Positions 21,451 to 32,593 of a DNA stretch of 64,000 nucleotides are shown here, piece after piece. Made by a program: the position numbers and the translations under genes. Position 1 is the first letter of the stretch; every line of letters starts with the position of its first letter. The stretch is from Macrosoma leucophasiata. Its lineage: Eukaryota > Arthropoda > Insecta > Lepidoptera > Hedylidae. Location: NCBI GenBank assembly GCA_036365455.1, contig JAWQUS010000004.1:4905501-4969500 (forward strand). Reading direction: 5' to 3'. The notes below the pieces were generated by a model, which was not told the origin of the DNA, made no database searches, and saw only the letters and a program-made list of their open reading frames with translations.

Positions 21451-21835
21451 AGGAGGCTAATCGTGGCAAAAATTTACTTACTGATGCAAAAATAAGAGTA
21501 CCTACTTAATAGATGACCGATGGCCAAGGACAACCAAAACTCTTAATTATGATAATATTTGAACTACGCTGTATATATTCAGAATCATTTAATATTAAAT
21601 TAAAATTTATTCAAAAATGGTAATGCTTAAGCAAACTGCGTGATTTATTTTATATATCAGATGACTCATATAAAATTTACATTAAACCTATTTTCCTATC
21701 TCCAACTATCACACCACCTACGTACCGCTCCCGGGCATCGGGTCGAGGATAAGGTTTTCCGTAGACGACCGACTACTAAATGTCTAGAAACAGACTGCAT
21801 GCAATGCTTAATCATTTGACATACCTATAATAGAT

Positions 21836-22091
21836 TACGTGTTAGCTGACCCGGCAAACTTCGTATTGCCTCAGAATGAAATAATGTGTCAAAGATTTGA
21901 TAGATACGGACTATTTGTATGGGAAAATGAAATTGTGGTTTTTACTATTTCCCTTCAATTGCTTCATATTTTCTTACCTTTTAAACCTTCCCTAGACCTC
22001 CACAAACATTTCAAGACCAAGATAAAATAAATCCGTTCAGCCGTTCTCAAGTTTTAACGAGACTAACGAACAGCATTTGATTTTTATATAT
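21836..22091. repeat. dispersed repeat hosting mariner
   Basis: GCTGACCCGGCAAACTTCGT through CCGTTCAGCCGTTCTCAAGT, ending in a TATATATA run where the mariner begins. I recognise this as a repeat seen in lepidopteran genomes but cannot place its class. Confidence 0.4.
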
Positions 22092-22093
22092 AA

Positions 22094-23372
22094 GGTTGGG
22101 GAAAAAGTTTCTTCGCATTTTTTAAGATAATTCAAAACATTTTTTAATATAGTCTATTTAAATTTAACTAAAGTATGTATATTCCACTTTGTTCGATAAT
22201 CTTTTGCCATCTTGTAGGTAGGGACATGATCCCATTGCTATAAAAATTTTGGGACTTCTCATCAAAATACCGCGACAAGTGGATTTGGCAGTCCTCTCGT
22301 GATGTTAACCTAACATTGCATAAAGAAATCTGAACAGACCGAAACAGGTGGAAATCTGAAGGTGCAAGGTCAGGACTATACGGCGGATGCATTAACACCT
22401 CCCAGCCAAACTCTCTTAATTTTTGCTGAGTGGCTATAGATGTGTGAGGTCTAGCGTTATCATGATGAAACACCACACCCCTTCTGTTAATCAATTCCGG
22501 CCGCTTTCTCACAACTTCTTGCTTTAATCTCATCAGTTGTTCGCAGTAGAGTTCAGAATCGATAGTCCTGCCTGGTGGTAATAGCTCATAATGAATAATG
22601 CCCTTCCAATCCCACCACACACACAACATCACCTTATTGCGAGTTAACCCGGGTTTCGCCACAGTCTGTGAAGCCTGACCGGCCTTTGACCACGATCTTT
22701 TTTGCTCGTTCTTGTTGTACGTGATCCACTTTTCATCACCAGTTATCAGCTTCTTCAAAAATGATTCGGTTTCATTACGTCGTAATAAAGAATCATAAAT
22801 GAGTACACAGTTCATTAGGTTTCTTTCAGTGAGCTCGTGAGGTACCCAAATATCGAGCTTTTTTTTGTACCCAGCTTTTTTCAAATGCGCCAAAACTGTT
22901 TTGTGATCAATTCTCAGTTCTTCAGCTACATCGTAACTACTGATATGTCGATCTTGCTCCACTTTTTCAAAAATTACATCCATTTTATCCGTAATAGGGT
23001 GACCTGAGCGAGGTGCATCTTTGACATCAAAATTTCCGGATTGAAAATACTTAAACCAAATTTGTGCTACTCTCACAGACACTGAACTAGGTCCATAAAC
23101 ATCGCAAATTTTTTTCGCGGCTTGCGTTGCATTTTTACCTTATTTGTAGTAAAATTTTAAAATGTATCGAATTTCTTCATTAGATTCACTCGTCTTGACA
23201 GTACGAAAAACAAATGAAAATCACACATTTGCCTAATTTGAATTTGGAATTATGTTCTTTGAAATTTTAACTTTCAATGATACCAAAACCAGCCAGATAC
23301 ACATACTACAGCCAAAGAGATTTTATTACAAGTTCATACATACTATAATGCGAAAAGACTTTTTCCCCAACC
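22094..23372 (-). mobile_element. mariner transposon, near full length
   Basis: 1279 bp element with inverted ends. The left end is GGTTGGGGAAAAAGTTTCTT, and the right end reads GGTTGGGGAAAAAGTCTTTT on the reverse strand. It sits in TA-rich DNA at the 3' end of another repeat. Exact termini are uncertain by one base because only one side abuts TA directly. It encodes a nearly complete D,D34D transposase on the reverse strand. A 3' remnant of the same family is at 25642-25990. Confidence 0.9.
22168..23193 (-). pseudogene. mariner transposase, start lost plus one stop
   Basis: Cut-and-paste transposase of the mariner family, mellifera/cecropia-like by motif style. Frame positions count from the open stretch beginning 23082: WVPHELTERN at 80-89, TGDEKW with the first catalytic Asp at 116, HHDNARPHTS with Asp 208, and YSPDLAPSDFHLF with Asp 243. 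Thirty-four residues separate the last two Asp, the mariner D34D signature. The N-terminal helix-turn-helix region continues upstream but is cut by TAA at 23140-23142. The likely initiation codon at 23191-23193 reads ACG instead of ATG. Restoring length from there gives about 341 codons, close to the usual ~345. Probably inactive. Confidence 0.88.
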
Positions 23373-23377
23373 TATTA

Positions 23378-24567
23378 TATAAGAAGATAATTGCCAACTG
23401 ACTACACAGTGCAAAGTTTTCAGTCAGTCAAATCATTCACTTTTTCATTTTATAGTGCTAATAACAAAAGTGCAGTTTTAATATGTATGTACGTTAATTT
23501 TTCTGGACAGTCCGTCCGATATTTAAAAAAACCGTTTTTTTATTCGTACCAAAGTCGCGGTGGAATTATGATAATTTGGTAAGTTCTTACCTTTTTTGAA
23601 CCATGACATAAGACTTGTTTTTGTATGACATGTTTTTTTAAATTGTATAAAATATGTATTATAACATACCATTTTTATCACCAGCTTTTATCAATTTTTA
23701 CCTTTTATTTCTTTTTGATGTCAAACGTTGTTTCCATTGTGCCTAATATTTGTTTTAGAATGAAAGAAAGGGAATATAGAGGAGAAGATACATCTCATAC
23801 TAGACATTGTCATTATATCCAGCAATGCGAAATTTTCTTTGAATTATTGATATTAAAGTCAAAGTTGTTCGTCTCCAGGCAGCCTAATGCGAAAATATAT
23901 TGATCGTTATGGTGAAATCGTGCTTGCCCATTGCCCCTGTCTTCACTTTACTTGAACTACGGTCATAGTAGCCTAACTGTTCACAACTTTTATGGTAAGT
24001 TTGTTGTCTGATATGGTCACAAATGGTCTCTTACTTTGGTCTTATGTGTCTGGATTAAGTTGTATCGTATTTAAATTTTAAAATCTAAACTGACTACTCT
24101 TATCTCTATGTGATTTTTAAAGTTCATCCCACACTAGATATACCGCGAATTCTTATAATCTTGTTATACATTTTTTTTCGTCCATCCATTTTTATTGAAG
24201 TAGGGGTTTAATCTTTCAGAAACACCTGTGTTTGCTATGTATGTATATCCTATCCTACTCGTCATTGTATGTCTTACATACAATGATGAGCATTACAGCT
24301 AAGTACAAACCTGTGTCGTCTGACTGGGGTAGCCTGAGGTGTACACATGTGTTCACTTACTTTGGCAAAGTTATTGACACTGGTCTGGGTGGCTTATCAA
24401 ATCACCCTGGTAATACTCGTAACAACAATCTTCCTATACAGAATGTATTTGAGGAATAAGACCTTTACCTACCTCTAGGCCAATTTTGAAATCGTAAAAT
24501 CCACTCTTTCATATTTGTTACACATTATTGAAAAGCTAATTAATGTAAATTTGGTTAGAGTAATAAA
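23378..24567. other. no recognised gene or repeat
   Basis: AT-rich 1.2 kb with short reading frames that resemble nothing known. Confidence 0.45.
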
Positions 24568-24579
24568 AGATTATTTAAA

Positions 24580-24888
24580 ACGTAACCTCACGCCTGTCCA
24601 ATCCCCGAAAGGGTAGGCAGAGGTAAATGCATGCATTCAAGCATACATGCAAACACCCACTATTCACCGGTTACGTTTTTGGCCCATGTAACAGGTGGCG
24701 GCCTGTTGACATCACCGGACACATCACCAAACTTCGAGGTAATGGGAAATTTCCAGAAAATGGGAAAATCGCAATAAAACCAGAGATAAAGGACTTTACA
24801 CCATTATCTCTGATAACCCCCTAACCGGGAATCACACCCAAGACCATAGTAGTAGTGGCCTGCTACCACTAGGCTACCGAGGCAGTTG
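24580..24888 (-). mobile_element. family B SINE, full length
   Basis: Reverse strand, flanked by a perfect 12 bp TSD AGATTATTTAAA (24568-24579 and 24889-24900). The tRNA-like head is at the right (GGTAGCCTAGTGGTAGCAGG on the reverse strand), with box B decayed to GGTGTGATTCC. Confidence 0.88.
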
Positions 24889-24900
24889 AGATTATTTAAA

Positions 24901-25470
24901 TTTGGTTAAAGTACGCTTAGGTCCAACTCAAGAAACAAACTCATTTTCATCTAATCCATCAAATTCCAGAACACACTCGACACTGCTTAACCTAATACAA
25001 TTGTATTGGTCCACAGCTTCGCATCCGATTCACAGGCCTACAATACAAAACATCAGTAATTTAGCACACCAGATTAGTGAGCATAACGGTTTTAACATAT
25101 AAAAAGCGAAATGTGTGTAGGTTTAATTGAGTAGATCAGTCATTTAATTTCATATAGTCACTCTATTATATTTATATTACTAATTAAAGATGAGCAATAA
25201 ATTATGTTTAATTTAAGTATGTACCGTTTGAAGATGCTAGAAGATTATTAGGTGAATGCCGCGATTAGTAAAGCATTGTTTCATGTAACCAGAACGAAGA
25301 TGGGTGACGCGGTTAGGTTGTATTTATTAATCTAGTTCGTACTTTAGAGGTTGTCGTGAGTTAATATATGGCACATCATGGGTAATTAATGTCACATATA
25401 CCTTAGCAATATTAGCTCATCTGAATTGGGATTTCTGGTTCACCTGTGGATATTAGTAGGTTGGGCAGTA
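24901..25470. other. no recognised feature
   Basis: Unique-looking sequence. No gene or repeat recognised. Confidence 0.4.
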
Positions 25471-25641
25471 TTTTTTTACGCACGAATATGGCAAATAAGC
25501 ATGCAGTTCACATTGATGTTAAGTGATGACTGCAGCCTATAGACACATACACAAAGACCAATGTCAAAATGCAGATGCGTTACCACTCCTGAGGCCTAAG
25601 GTGTTATTCTTCTGTGCCGGAAATTACAGGGCCGTACATTA

Positions 25642-25990
25642 ATATAACCCTAGACCTCACACATCTATAGCCACTGAGCAAAAATTGAGAGAGTTTGGCT
25701 GGGAGGTGTTAATGCATCCGCCGTATAGTCCTGACCTTGCACCTTCAGATTTCCACCTGTTTTGGTCTCTTCAGAATTCTTTATGCAATGTTAGGTTAAC
25801 ATCACGAGAGGACTGCCAAATCCACTTGTTGCGGTATTTTGATGAGAAGTCCCAAAATTTTAATAGCAATGGGATCATGTCCCTACGAACAAAATGGTAC
25901 TTGTATGTACTTTAGTTAAATTTAAATAAACTGTATTAAAAAATGTTTTGAATTATCTTAAAAAATGCGAAGAAACTTTTTCCCCAACCA
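25642..25990 (+). pseudogene. mariner remnant, 3' part of transposase
   Basis: Forward-strand piece matching the transposase from just before the third catalytic region (REFGWEVLMHPPYSPDLAP, APSDFHLF with the last Asp) to the C-terminus and the 3' TIR (CTTTTTCCCCAACC at 25976-25989). The 5' TIR and N-terminal two-thirds are gone. It interrupts a family A copy at a TA site. Confidence 0.85.
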
Positions 25991-26228
25991 TTATCATTTC
26001 ACGGGAACAAGATATTACTGCACATTACCATTTTGAAGCGCGCATGGCTTGACGGGAAGCGCGCATGGCGCCGCGGCTGATGTAGATCATAAGCGATCTA
26101 CTACACAGTTAAGCACTACGGGTGCGGTCGGGTAGTGTGATGGGTGACCGCTTGTGGCAAATTAAATGCGCGTTTCCGTGCTTCGGTGGGCACGTTAAGC
26201 CGTCGGTCCCGGTTGCTAGCGATAGATA

Positions 26229-29058
26229 ATAAATAAATGAAATATAATAAAAAGCCTTTTATTTCTTGCACTTTAAAAAAAAATGTCAAATGGTAAACTT
26301 AATCTAAATAACTTAACTTTAAATTCTTAACTTAACTTTTTACTTCACAGTTTGTTTATATATATATATATATCGTTTATATATTTTGTAGGTTAAACCA
26401 CGATGAATATTTGATGTTTTTTATAAATTACGGTCTGCAAGAACCCCTCTGCAGGAGGAGGCCTTTCCTCCAAAGAAGTTCATTTTTTTCGGTTTTGAGC
26501 TGTTTGTGTCCAGATCGGTCCAGCAATCTTAGTTATGTCATCCGCCCATCTGGTGAGCGGTCTTCCTCTTTGTCGTTTTCCAGTAGGACCTTTCCATAAT
26601 GTAACCCTTTTAGTCCAACGCTCATCTGCCAGCCTCGCAACATGCCCTGCCCATTTCCACTTTAGTTTCTGAGAACAGTTTAGCGCGTCAGTAGCTTTGG
26701 TTAAACTGCGTGTCGTAGTTTAGTATTTTAGTGTGTCGTATTTTCTGAATTTTCTTAATTTTTAACATACTTCGTTCTAGTCCTCGTTGACACGTAGAAA
26801 TTATTTTTTTGGTTTTAGCGGTATGCTTCCAGGTCTGGCAAGCATAAGTAAGACACGGTAAAAGACAGCTTGACATGACTTTAGTTTTAATGTTTACGGG
26901 CATGTTGCTTTTAAAAACTTCTTTCAGGCTCCAGTACTTATTCCAAGTAAGTTGTACACGTCTCTCGATTTCTGAATAGTTGTTCTCCTTGCCGAAACTA
27001 ATTTGTTTTCCCAAATAAATGTATTTATTTGTGAAATTCAGTACTTTGTTATCCACAGTTATTATCTTTTCCGTGCTGTTGTTTGTCATTAACATAGTTT
27101 TAGTGAGATTCATCTCTAAGCCTACGTTTTTACCAGCTAAATTTAGTGATTGGATCATATTTTGTAGTTGCGAGCTCGATTCCGATAAAAGCACCAAGTC
27201 GTCAGCAAATCGGAGATGGCACAAGTATTTTCCATCTATGTTTAGACCTCTAGTTTTCCAATCTAGCTCTCTTATTATCGACTCTAGGATGGCAATGAAC
27301 AGCTTCGGGGAAGTCGGATCGCCTTGTCTCACACCTCTTTTGATGGGGAAGCTTGGCTCTTTCTCGTTTGACTCTACCCGTGTTGTTATTATAGATACTC
27401 TGTATTATTTGTATGTACTCGTTCTCTACCCCTTGCTCTTTTAGAGCTTTCCAGATACTTGAGTGTGAAACAGTATCGAAGGCTTATTTGTAGTCAATGA
27501 AAGCGATATATAGAGCTCTCTGCCTTTCTTGATACTTTTCGATCAGTTGTTCTAGAGTATGTATGTGGTCTATAGTTGAGAAATTCTTCCTAAAGCCCGC
27601 TTGTTCCATGGGTTGTTCGACATCCAAAGTTTTACTTATTCTTTGGTTTATAAGAGAGGATAATAATTTATATACACAAGGCAGCAAGCTAATTGGCCTA
27701 TAATTTGCAACCTCATATGGATTTCCTTTTTTGTAAATTAGTATAACATCAGACTCTAACCACTGTGACGGTGTTTCAAGAATTTCTAAAATACGATTAA
27801 ATAAGTTAGTGAGCGGTAATTACAACAATGAATAAGCCGATTTTATTGCTTCGTTTGTGATATTGTCTGAGCCAGGACTCTTATTTCTTTTTAATTTATT
27901 GATTGCTTCCACAACCTCTGATATAGTAAATGGGGTACATCCCCTTGAGTTAACTTCCGTCCTTTTTTGGTGATTGGCATTTTCGCACTCTTGAGCGCTG
28001 TAGAGTTTTTTGTAGAAATCTGTTGCTATTTCTATAATTTCGTTACGATTATTAACCGTTTTTTTCTTGCTACTTAATCCATCGATCCATGTTTTGTTGG
28101 TCCGTAACTCTTTAAATGCTTTTTTCGAGTTACCTGATTCTACTAGGTATTTCTCGATAGTGTTCGATCTGTATCTTGTATAGTCGTAATTTATGCGCTT
28201 GCTTATTAACTTGTATAACGCTGATAGCTCATTTTTCATGGACCTAGTTTTGTTTTTGGTTTTTTGTAAAGCCTCCTGTTCATTAGCGCTAAAGTACTCT
28301 CTGATAAAATTTTATGTTTTTCATTTGAATTTTTATTGGTTATTCTAGCATCTTGGATGCTATGTATGATTACTTTAAGTATTTTATCGTACAAGGATTG
28401 GACTGTAGTATTTTGTTGATAGTCTAGTAGGTTTAGCAGATAAGCTGCTATGCTTTCTTTGTATCTGGTTATTTCTTCCTCACTTTTCAATGTAGAGATG
28501 TTGTTAACTTTAAATCCTATTCGGTTCTTTTTCGTTTTTGATAGAATCAATGTTGCTCGAACTGGTCTATGGTCTGAAGAAAAGTTCAGATTTAATACTT
28601 TAATATTTCGTATTTTACCAGGTTTATTTGACAGTATGTAGTTTATTTTATTTTTATATTCACCATTAGGTGAGCGCCAGGTCCATCGACGGTTAGGTTT
28701 TCTTTTAGAATATGTATTAAAAAAAAATTGCTAATTTATTTTCGAGCGCGAATTCGACTAGTCTTTGACCTCTTGCATTTCTGACACCATATCCATTTGA
28801 TTTCGTTATCAAGAATTCATCAACTCTAGGTTGTCCTATTTTGGCATTGATATCACCCATAATTATATACGTCTCATGTGCAAGGTCCATGGCTGTATAC
28901 AGGTTTGTATAGAAATCAATATCATCATCACTTGCCGCTTCCGTGGGAGCATAAGCCTGTATTATTGTAATTTTATTGTTTTGAATATTTAGGTTTAGTA
29001 GTGCGACTCTATCAGTGATACCGATGAAGCTTTCTATGCTTTTCTTGTGATTTAATTT
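26229..29058 (-). mobile_element. RTE-like LINE, 5'-truncated, nested
   Basis: 2.83 kb non-LTR retrotransposon within the D SINE, flanked by an 8 bp TSD GATAGATA (26221-26228 and 29059-29066). The 3' end lies at the left, with an AATAAATAAATG-type tail on the + strand. The element still covers part of the APE-type endonuclease, all RT blocks and the C-terminal domain, so only the 5' end is lost. It is the innermost layer of the nest. Confidence 0.85.
26688..29050 (-). pseudogene. RTE-like endonuclease-reverse transcriptase, broken
   Basis: Single ORF2-type protein in several frames. From the N-terminal side: apurinic-like endonuclease (IIMGDINAKIGQPRV near 28820-28865; TWRSPNGEY; SSDHRPVRATLIL with SDHRPV at 28560-28577), a linker (28550-28236), RT block SPGSDNITNEAIK near 27850, NYRPISLLPCVYKLL, QAGFRKNFST, DYK-stop-AFDTVSH near 27480, RGVRQGDPTSPKLF, and FADDLVLL (27198-27209). 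The C-terminal SCLLPCLTYACQTW region follows. A TAA falls inside the motif-A block, and frameshifts occur near 27340, 27820 and 28240, plus stops near 28720. Inactive. Confidence 0.85.
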
Positions 29059-29316
29059 GATAGATAGCAGTCGTTAAACCTTGTCGGAGGCCTAATGGGC
29101 GGTTTGAAAACATTCGACAGTGGGTTGGCCACTAACCCTTATCTACCTACCCGCATTGGAGCAGCGTGGTGGTGTAAGCTCCAGGCCTCCTCCCAAGAAG
29201 GGGAGAGACTCGTGCTCAGCAGTGGGACGTATCAAGGGTTGGCATTATTAATTACCATTTGGCGGCAGTTAGATCAAATAATGCGGTGGTGTCTACGCCC
29301 TCCTTCATAATAAGAA

Positions 29317-29360
29317 AATGGTGGTAGAGTTCCATTTTACAATGGAACTCTACCACCATT
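29317..29360. repeat. perfect 20 bp-arm palindrome of A heads
   Basis: AATGGTGGTAGAGTTCCATT (29317-29336), loop TTAC, then its exact complement (29341-29360). Both arms correspond to the 5' end of family A, so two A heads face each other at the end of the nested A copy. Confidence 0.85.
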
Positions 29361-29704
29361 ATCTTCCATTATCTTATCATCGATGTTTTGAATGGGACTT
29401 GCACTGAACAGATTCTTTCTTGTCCCAGAATTAAAATATGTCTTACAAAAGAACAATATCATTGTATTTTTAAAGGGTTTCAGAAAAATAATTGGTCATA
29501 AATCAATAAAGCATCTGCCAAGTTATTGTTTTTAATGACGTCGTAAAATATTTCATGGGTCAAAGAAAACGTAGGTATGAGTTTCGTGTTAAGAAGCTTG
29601 CTGAATATACGAAGTGCGTTAATAGTTGTATATTTACGTTTTAGGCATAAATAAATACGTGTATACATGTACTAACTGAAAAAGCTTTTGGAGTAATACT
29701 TTTT
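29361..29704. other. no recognised feature
   Basis: AT-rich spacer without a recognised repeat. Confidence 0.4.
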
Positions 29705-29707
29705 CTT

Positions 29708-31040
29708 ATATCAGCCGAAAGACGTCCACTGCTGGACCAAAGTGTCCCCATAGGGGGGCGATTTGCCATGAACGCCACGCCTGGCATGTAAATTGGCGAT
29801 CACATTGGCGGTAGATTTCAGGACGTTGCTGCCTCATTAGCATCATTTCAGCCAAAGGACGTCCACTGCTGAACAAAGGCCTCACCAAAAGAATGCCACA
29901 ACGAACGGTCCTAGGCCGCGCATCCAGCGATTGCCCGCGACTTTCACCAGGTCGTCGGTCCATCTTGTGAGGGCATAAGCAGATGCTTCGTTTTCCGGTA
30001 CACGGTCGCCACTCAAGAACTGCTCTGCCCCAACGGCCGTCAGTTCTTCGAGCTATGTGCCCTGCCCACTACCACTTGAGTCTCGCTATTCGGTGAGCTA
30101 TGTCGGTTACTTTGGTTCTCATGCGGATCTCCTCGTTTCTAATTCGATCTCGCAGAAAAACTCCAAGCATAGCTCTCTCCATTGCTCTCTGAGTGACCTT
30201 GAGCCGTCTTATGAGGCCATAGTAAGCGACCACGTTTCTGTCCCATATGTCATCACTAGCAACACACATTGGTCAAAAACCTTTTTCTTGAGATACTGAG
30301 GTAAGTCGAATCGTAGCATCCCGAACGCTGCTCAACCGAGTTGGATTCGGTGATTGACCTCTTTCTCGAAGTTGGACCAACCTAACTGGACCGTTTGTCC
30401 CAGGTATACATAATCGTCAACAACTTCGAGTGTAGTACCCTCGACCATAACAGGAGTGGGTGTAACATAGATATTGGACATGATCTGCGTCTTGTCCATG
30501 TTAATTTTAAGGTCCACTCGTTGGGAGGCCCTACTGAGGTTATTGAGCATTATGCTAAGGTCTTCCAAAGTCTCAGCCATGACTACGATATCATCTGCAA
30601 ATCGGAGGTGGGAGATGTACTAGCCGTTAACGTTGATGCCGAGTCCTTTAAGGTTCAGTAGCTTGAAGACGTCTTCCAATGCAACGGTGAACAGTTTCGG
30701 AGATATAACATCTCCCTGTCTCACACCTCGCTGCGGTTAGATAGATTTCGAGTTCTGATCCTGAAACCGGACCGACATGGTGGCGTTGACATACAAGCTC
30801 CTCAGCACCTCGATATATCGGTAGTCAACTTGGCACCTCTGGAGTGACAGTAGCACAGCCCAAATCTCAACCGAATCGAAGGCTTTCTCATAGTCCACAA
30901 ACGCTAGACATAAAGGCTGGTTTACTCTTCTATCGTTGCTGCCTATCTTGCGTTATTTTACTTAGGTAGGTACTACCGCCGCTCCATTGGAATGGTTTGA
31001 CCCGCACTTTATTTTGTAAACTTAACGTTTTTCTACAATT
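29708..31040. mobile_element. family F repeat split by an RTE LINE
   Basis: Left part 29708-29834 (CAGCCGAAAGACGTCCACTG to ACGTTGCTGCC) and right part 30945-31040 (ATCTTGCGTTATTTTACTTA, CCATTGGAATGGTTTGACCC). The intact order is seen at 56797-57005. Class unknown; the first ~30 bases match the terminal sequence of RTE-like LINEs. Confidence 0.65.
29835..30933 (-). pseudogene. second RTE-like LINE, 5'-truncated
   Basis: 1.1 kb reverse-strand LINE inserted in family F and flanked by an 11 bp TSD CGTTGCTGCCT (29824-29834 and 30934-30944). It encodes RT from about the GVRQGD block (near 30710-30730) through SHLRFADDIVVMAE (FADD at 30590-30601) and YLGQTVQLG. The C-terminal domain (RNEEIRMRTKVTDIAHRIAR; then RWTDDLVKV near 29940) follows. 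Several stops and frameshifts are present. It is a different RTE subfamily from the one at 26229-29058. Confidence 0.85.
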
Positions 31041-31247
31041 GTAACCACTCCTTTACTCTACAAGTAAGTGTTTAGCGGGCACTATAAGCCGTAAATTCCA
31101 CATCATTTATGTACGCGAACGTTATTACCTTTTACGATCGTTACGCATTAGGAGCAATTCATTATATTGAATACAGTAGTCGACTCTATTCATAAAACCA
31201 ATTGACAGAAGGAATATCAATTCATTTTAAACACGCAACTGTAACTG
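31041..31247. other. no recognised feature
   Basis: No gene or repeat recognised. Confidence 0.35.
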
Positions 31248-31293
31248 ACTTGATGGTTTAGTGGTACTAATATGCCGGGTTTGATACCCGATT
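31248..31293 (+). repeat. tRNA-like fragment
   Basis: GATGGTTTAGTGGTACTAAT resembles a box A, and GGGTTTGATACCCG resembles a box B with its T-arm stem. The spacing is too short for a tRNA, so this is a shortened SINE head or tRNA pseudogene. Confidence 0.4.
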
Positions 31294-31317
31294 TCTGATG
31301 ACTTTGTTTTATTTTAA

Positions 31318-31500
31318 TGGTTTTTTTTTTTGAAAAAAATACTTAATAATAAAATGAAAAGAAAAACTGCTCTCTCGAGGCAATGCAATAAAATGTGAAC
31401 AAAACATACAACTGTCAGGTGTGGACTTCAGTAGGTCAGTAGGGGGCGCGGCTAGACTAGTAATCCCTGGGGTTGAGAGTCCAAGTCCCACCTGCAGTAA
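31318..31500 (+). repeat. family E tRNA-like unit
   Basis: Degenerate tRNA-like region at 31427-31500 (CTTCAGTAGGTCAGTAGGGG, GGCTAGACTAGTAAT, GAGAGTCCAAGTCCCACCTG) corresponding to the better-preserved heads at 61530-61673. The AGGCAATGCAATAAA block upstream (31378-31392) is also shared with that locus. Confidence 0.55.
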
Positions 31501-31669
31501 ATTTATTCTTAACATTTTTTCTTTAAATTTATTATGACTTCCAAGATTTACTGATTTTAGATTGGCGACGGAGAAAGAATGATAATACTACCTACTAGCA
31601 AATCCTGCTTATAAAAGAAAGGAGCAAGACCTAACCCAAGGAAACAAACCAAGTTTCATCACCATTTTA

Positions 31670-31850
31670 GCCGAAAGATATCCACTGCTGGACCAAAGCC
31701 TCACCATAAGGAGAAATGCCAAAATCTAAATCTAAATTTTATCGCAGGATCTTGCGTTATTGCACTTACTACTGCCCCATTGGCATGGTTTGACCGCCAT
31801 TGTTCGGTTAACTGACTGTACTAGTGGACTAATTGTCTTCCAGTAGAAGA
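31670..31850 (+). mobile_element. family F repeat
   Basis: AGCCGAAAGATATCCACTGC, then TCTTGCGTTATTGCACTTAC, CCCCATTGGCATGGTTTGAC and TCTTCCAGTAGAAGAAG. Same order as at 56797-57005, with an internal replacement near 31720. Confidence 0.65.
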
Positions 31851-32281
31851 AGTGGGCAGTGGGTTTGTCACGTTCCGACAATTCACAAATCAATAACAAA
31901 AGATAATATAAGAAAGGCTACTGTATTCCTTTACCATCAATGTAAACTTAACGCTTGTTGGCCATTTATATGCAACAAAAAAGTAAAAATCCTGTGTCCT
32001 CAAAGTACACGCGTTCAACACTTGTAAGGTCAACTAGAAGTCGTTAGTGTTATCGCCGTGACCACCAAGCTACCGTTAAGATGTGCTGGCGATAAGTGGC
32101 ACCTACCGTTCGTGCCACACTCAAGTTAATGGCATATTGTCTTAGGTACCAACTAGTAAAGCGTGATTACAATCTGTTTAGTATTTTTTATCTACATGTG
32201 ATAGTTTTGTACTAGCAATATGAACTTTACAAGGAAAACTGTGTCGCTACAGATGGGCGTCTGTAGCGACAATCCGTAGAG
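31851..32281. other. no recognised feature
   Basis: Mixed sequence. CTGTAGCGACAATC with GATGGGCGTCTGTAGCGAC shows a short local repeat near 32240-32270. Confidence 0.35.
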
Positions 32282-32282
32282 A

Positions 32283-32320
32283 TAATGCATGTATTCAAGC
32301 ATACATGCAAACACCACACA
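32283..32320 (-). mobile_element. family B SINE fragment
   Basis: AATGCATGTATTCAAGCATA and CATGCAAACACC match the B distal body on the reverse strand. Joined directly to the following A copy. Confidence 0.6.
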
Positions 32321-32323
32321 CAC

Positions 32324-32565
32324 ATGCATTACCTAATATACTTGCCACTAAATGGTAGTGTTCAGCACTATCGTGTTCCGGTCAGGTGGTAATGTACGGC
32401 TCTGTAATTTCCGGCACAGAGGCTAACACCTTAGGCCTCAGGAGTGGTATCGCATCTGCATTTTGACATTGGTCTTTTTGTGGGTGTTTATAGGCTGCAG
32501 TCATCACTTAACATCAATGTGAACTGCATGCTTGTTTGCCACTTCCATAATATAAAAAAAAAATC
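32324..32565 (+). mobile_element. family A, 5'-truncated
   Basis: From CATTACCTAATATACTTGCC to CTTCCATAATATAAAAAAAA. The first ~55 bases of the element are absent. Confidence 0.85.
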
Positions 32566-32593
32566 ATTAAACGAAAAAAAAGGTTAATAACGC

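Larger units (their letters stand above)
26034..29250 (+). mobile_element. family D 5S-headed SINE split by an RTE LINE
   Basis: 5' half 26034-26228 and 3' half 29067-29250. The unit is flanked by a 10 bp TSD ATTACCATTT (26024-26033 and 29251-29260) lying in family A. The head shows CAGTTAAGCACTACGGGTGC and GTGATGGGTGACCGCTTG, again 5S-like. Its first 13 bases GAAGCGCGCATGG are duplicated (26035-26047 and 26056-26068). The tail is GGCATTATTA. Confidence 0.82.
25471..29336 (-). mobile_element. family A copy split into three by nested insertions
   Basis: Host copy of the nest. Its pieces in order on the + strand are 25471-25641 (poly(T) to GGCCGTACATTA), 25992-26033 (TATCATTTCACGGGAACAAG to ACCATTT) and 29251-29310 (ACCATTTGGCGGCAG to CTACGCCCTCC). 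Joined, they give the normal reverse-strand A order. A mariner remnant separates the first two pieces, and a D SINE containing an RTE LINE separates the last two. Confidence 0.8.

Noticed and set aside
27019..27444. 141-codon forward ORF
   Set aside because: Antisense shadow of the RTE reverse transcriptase on the reverse strand.
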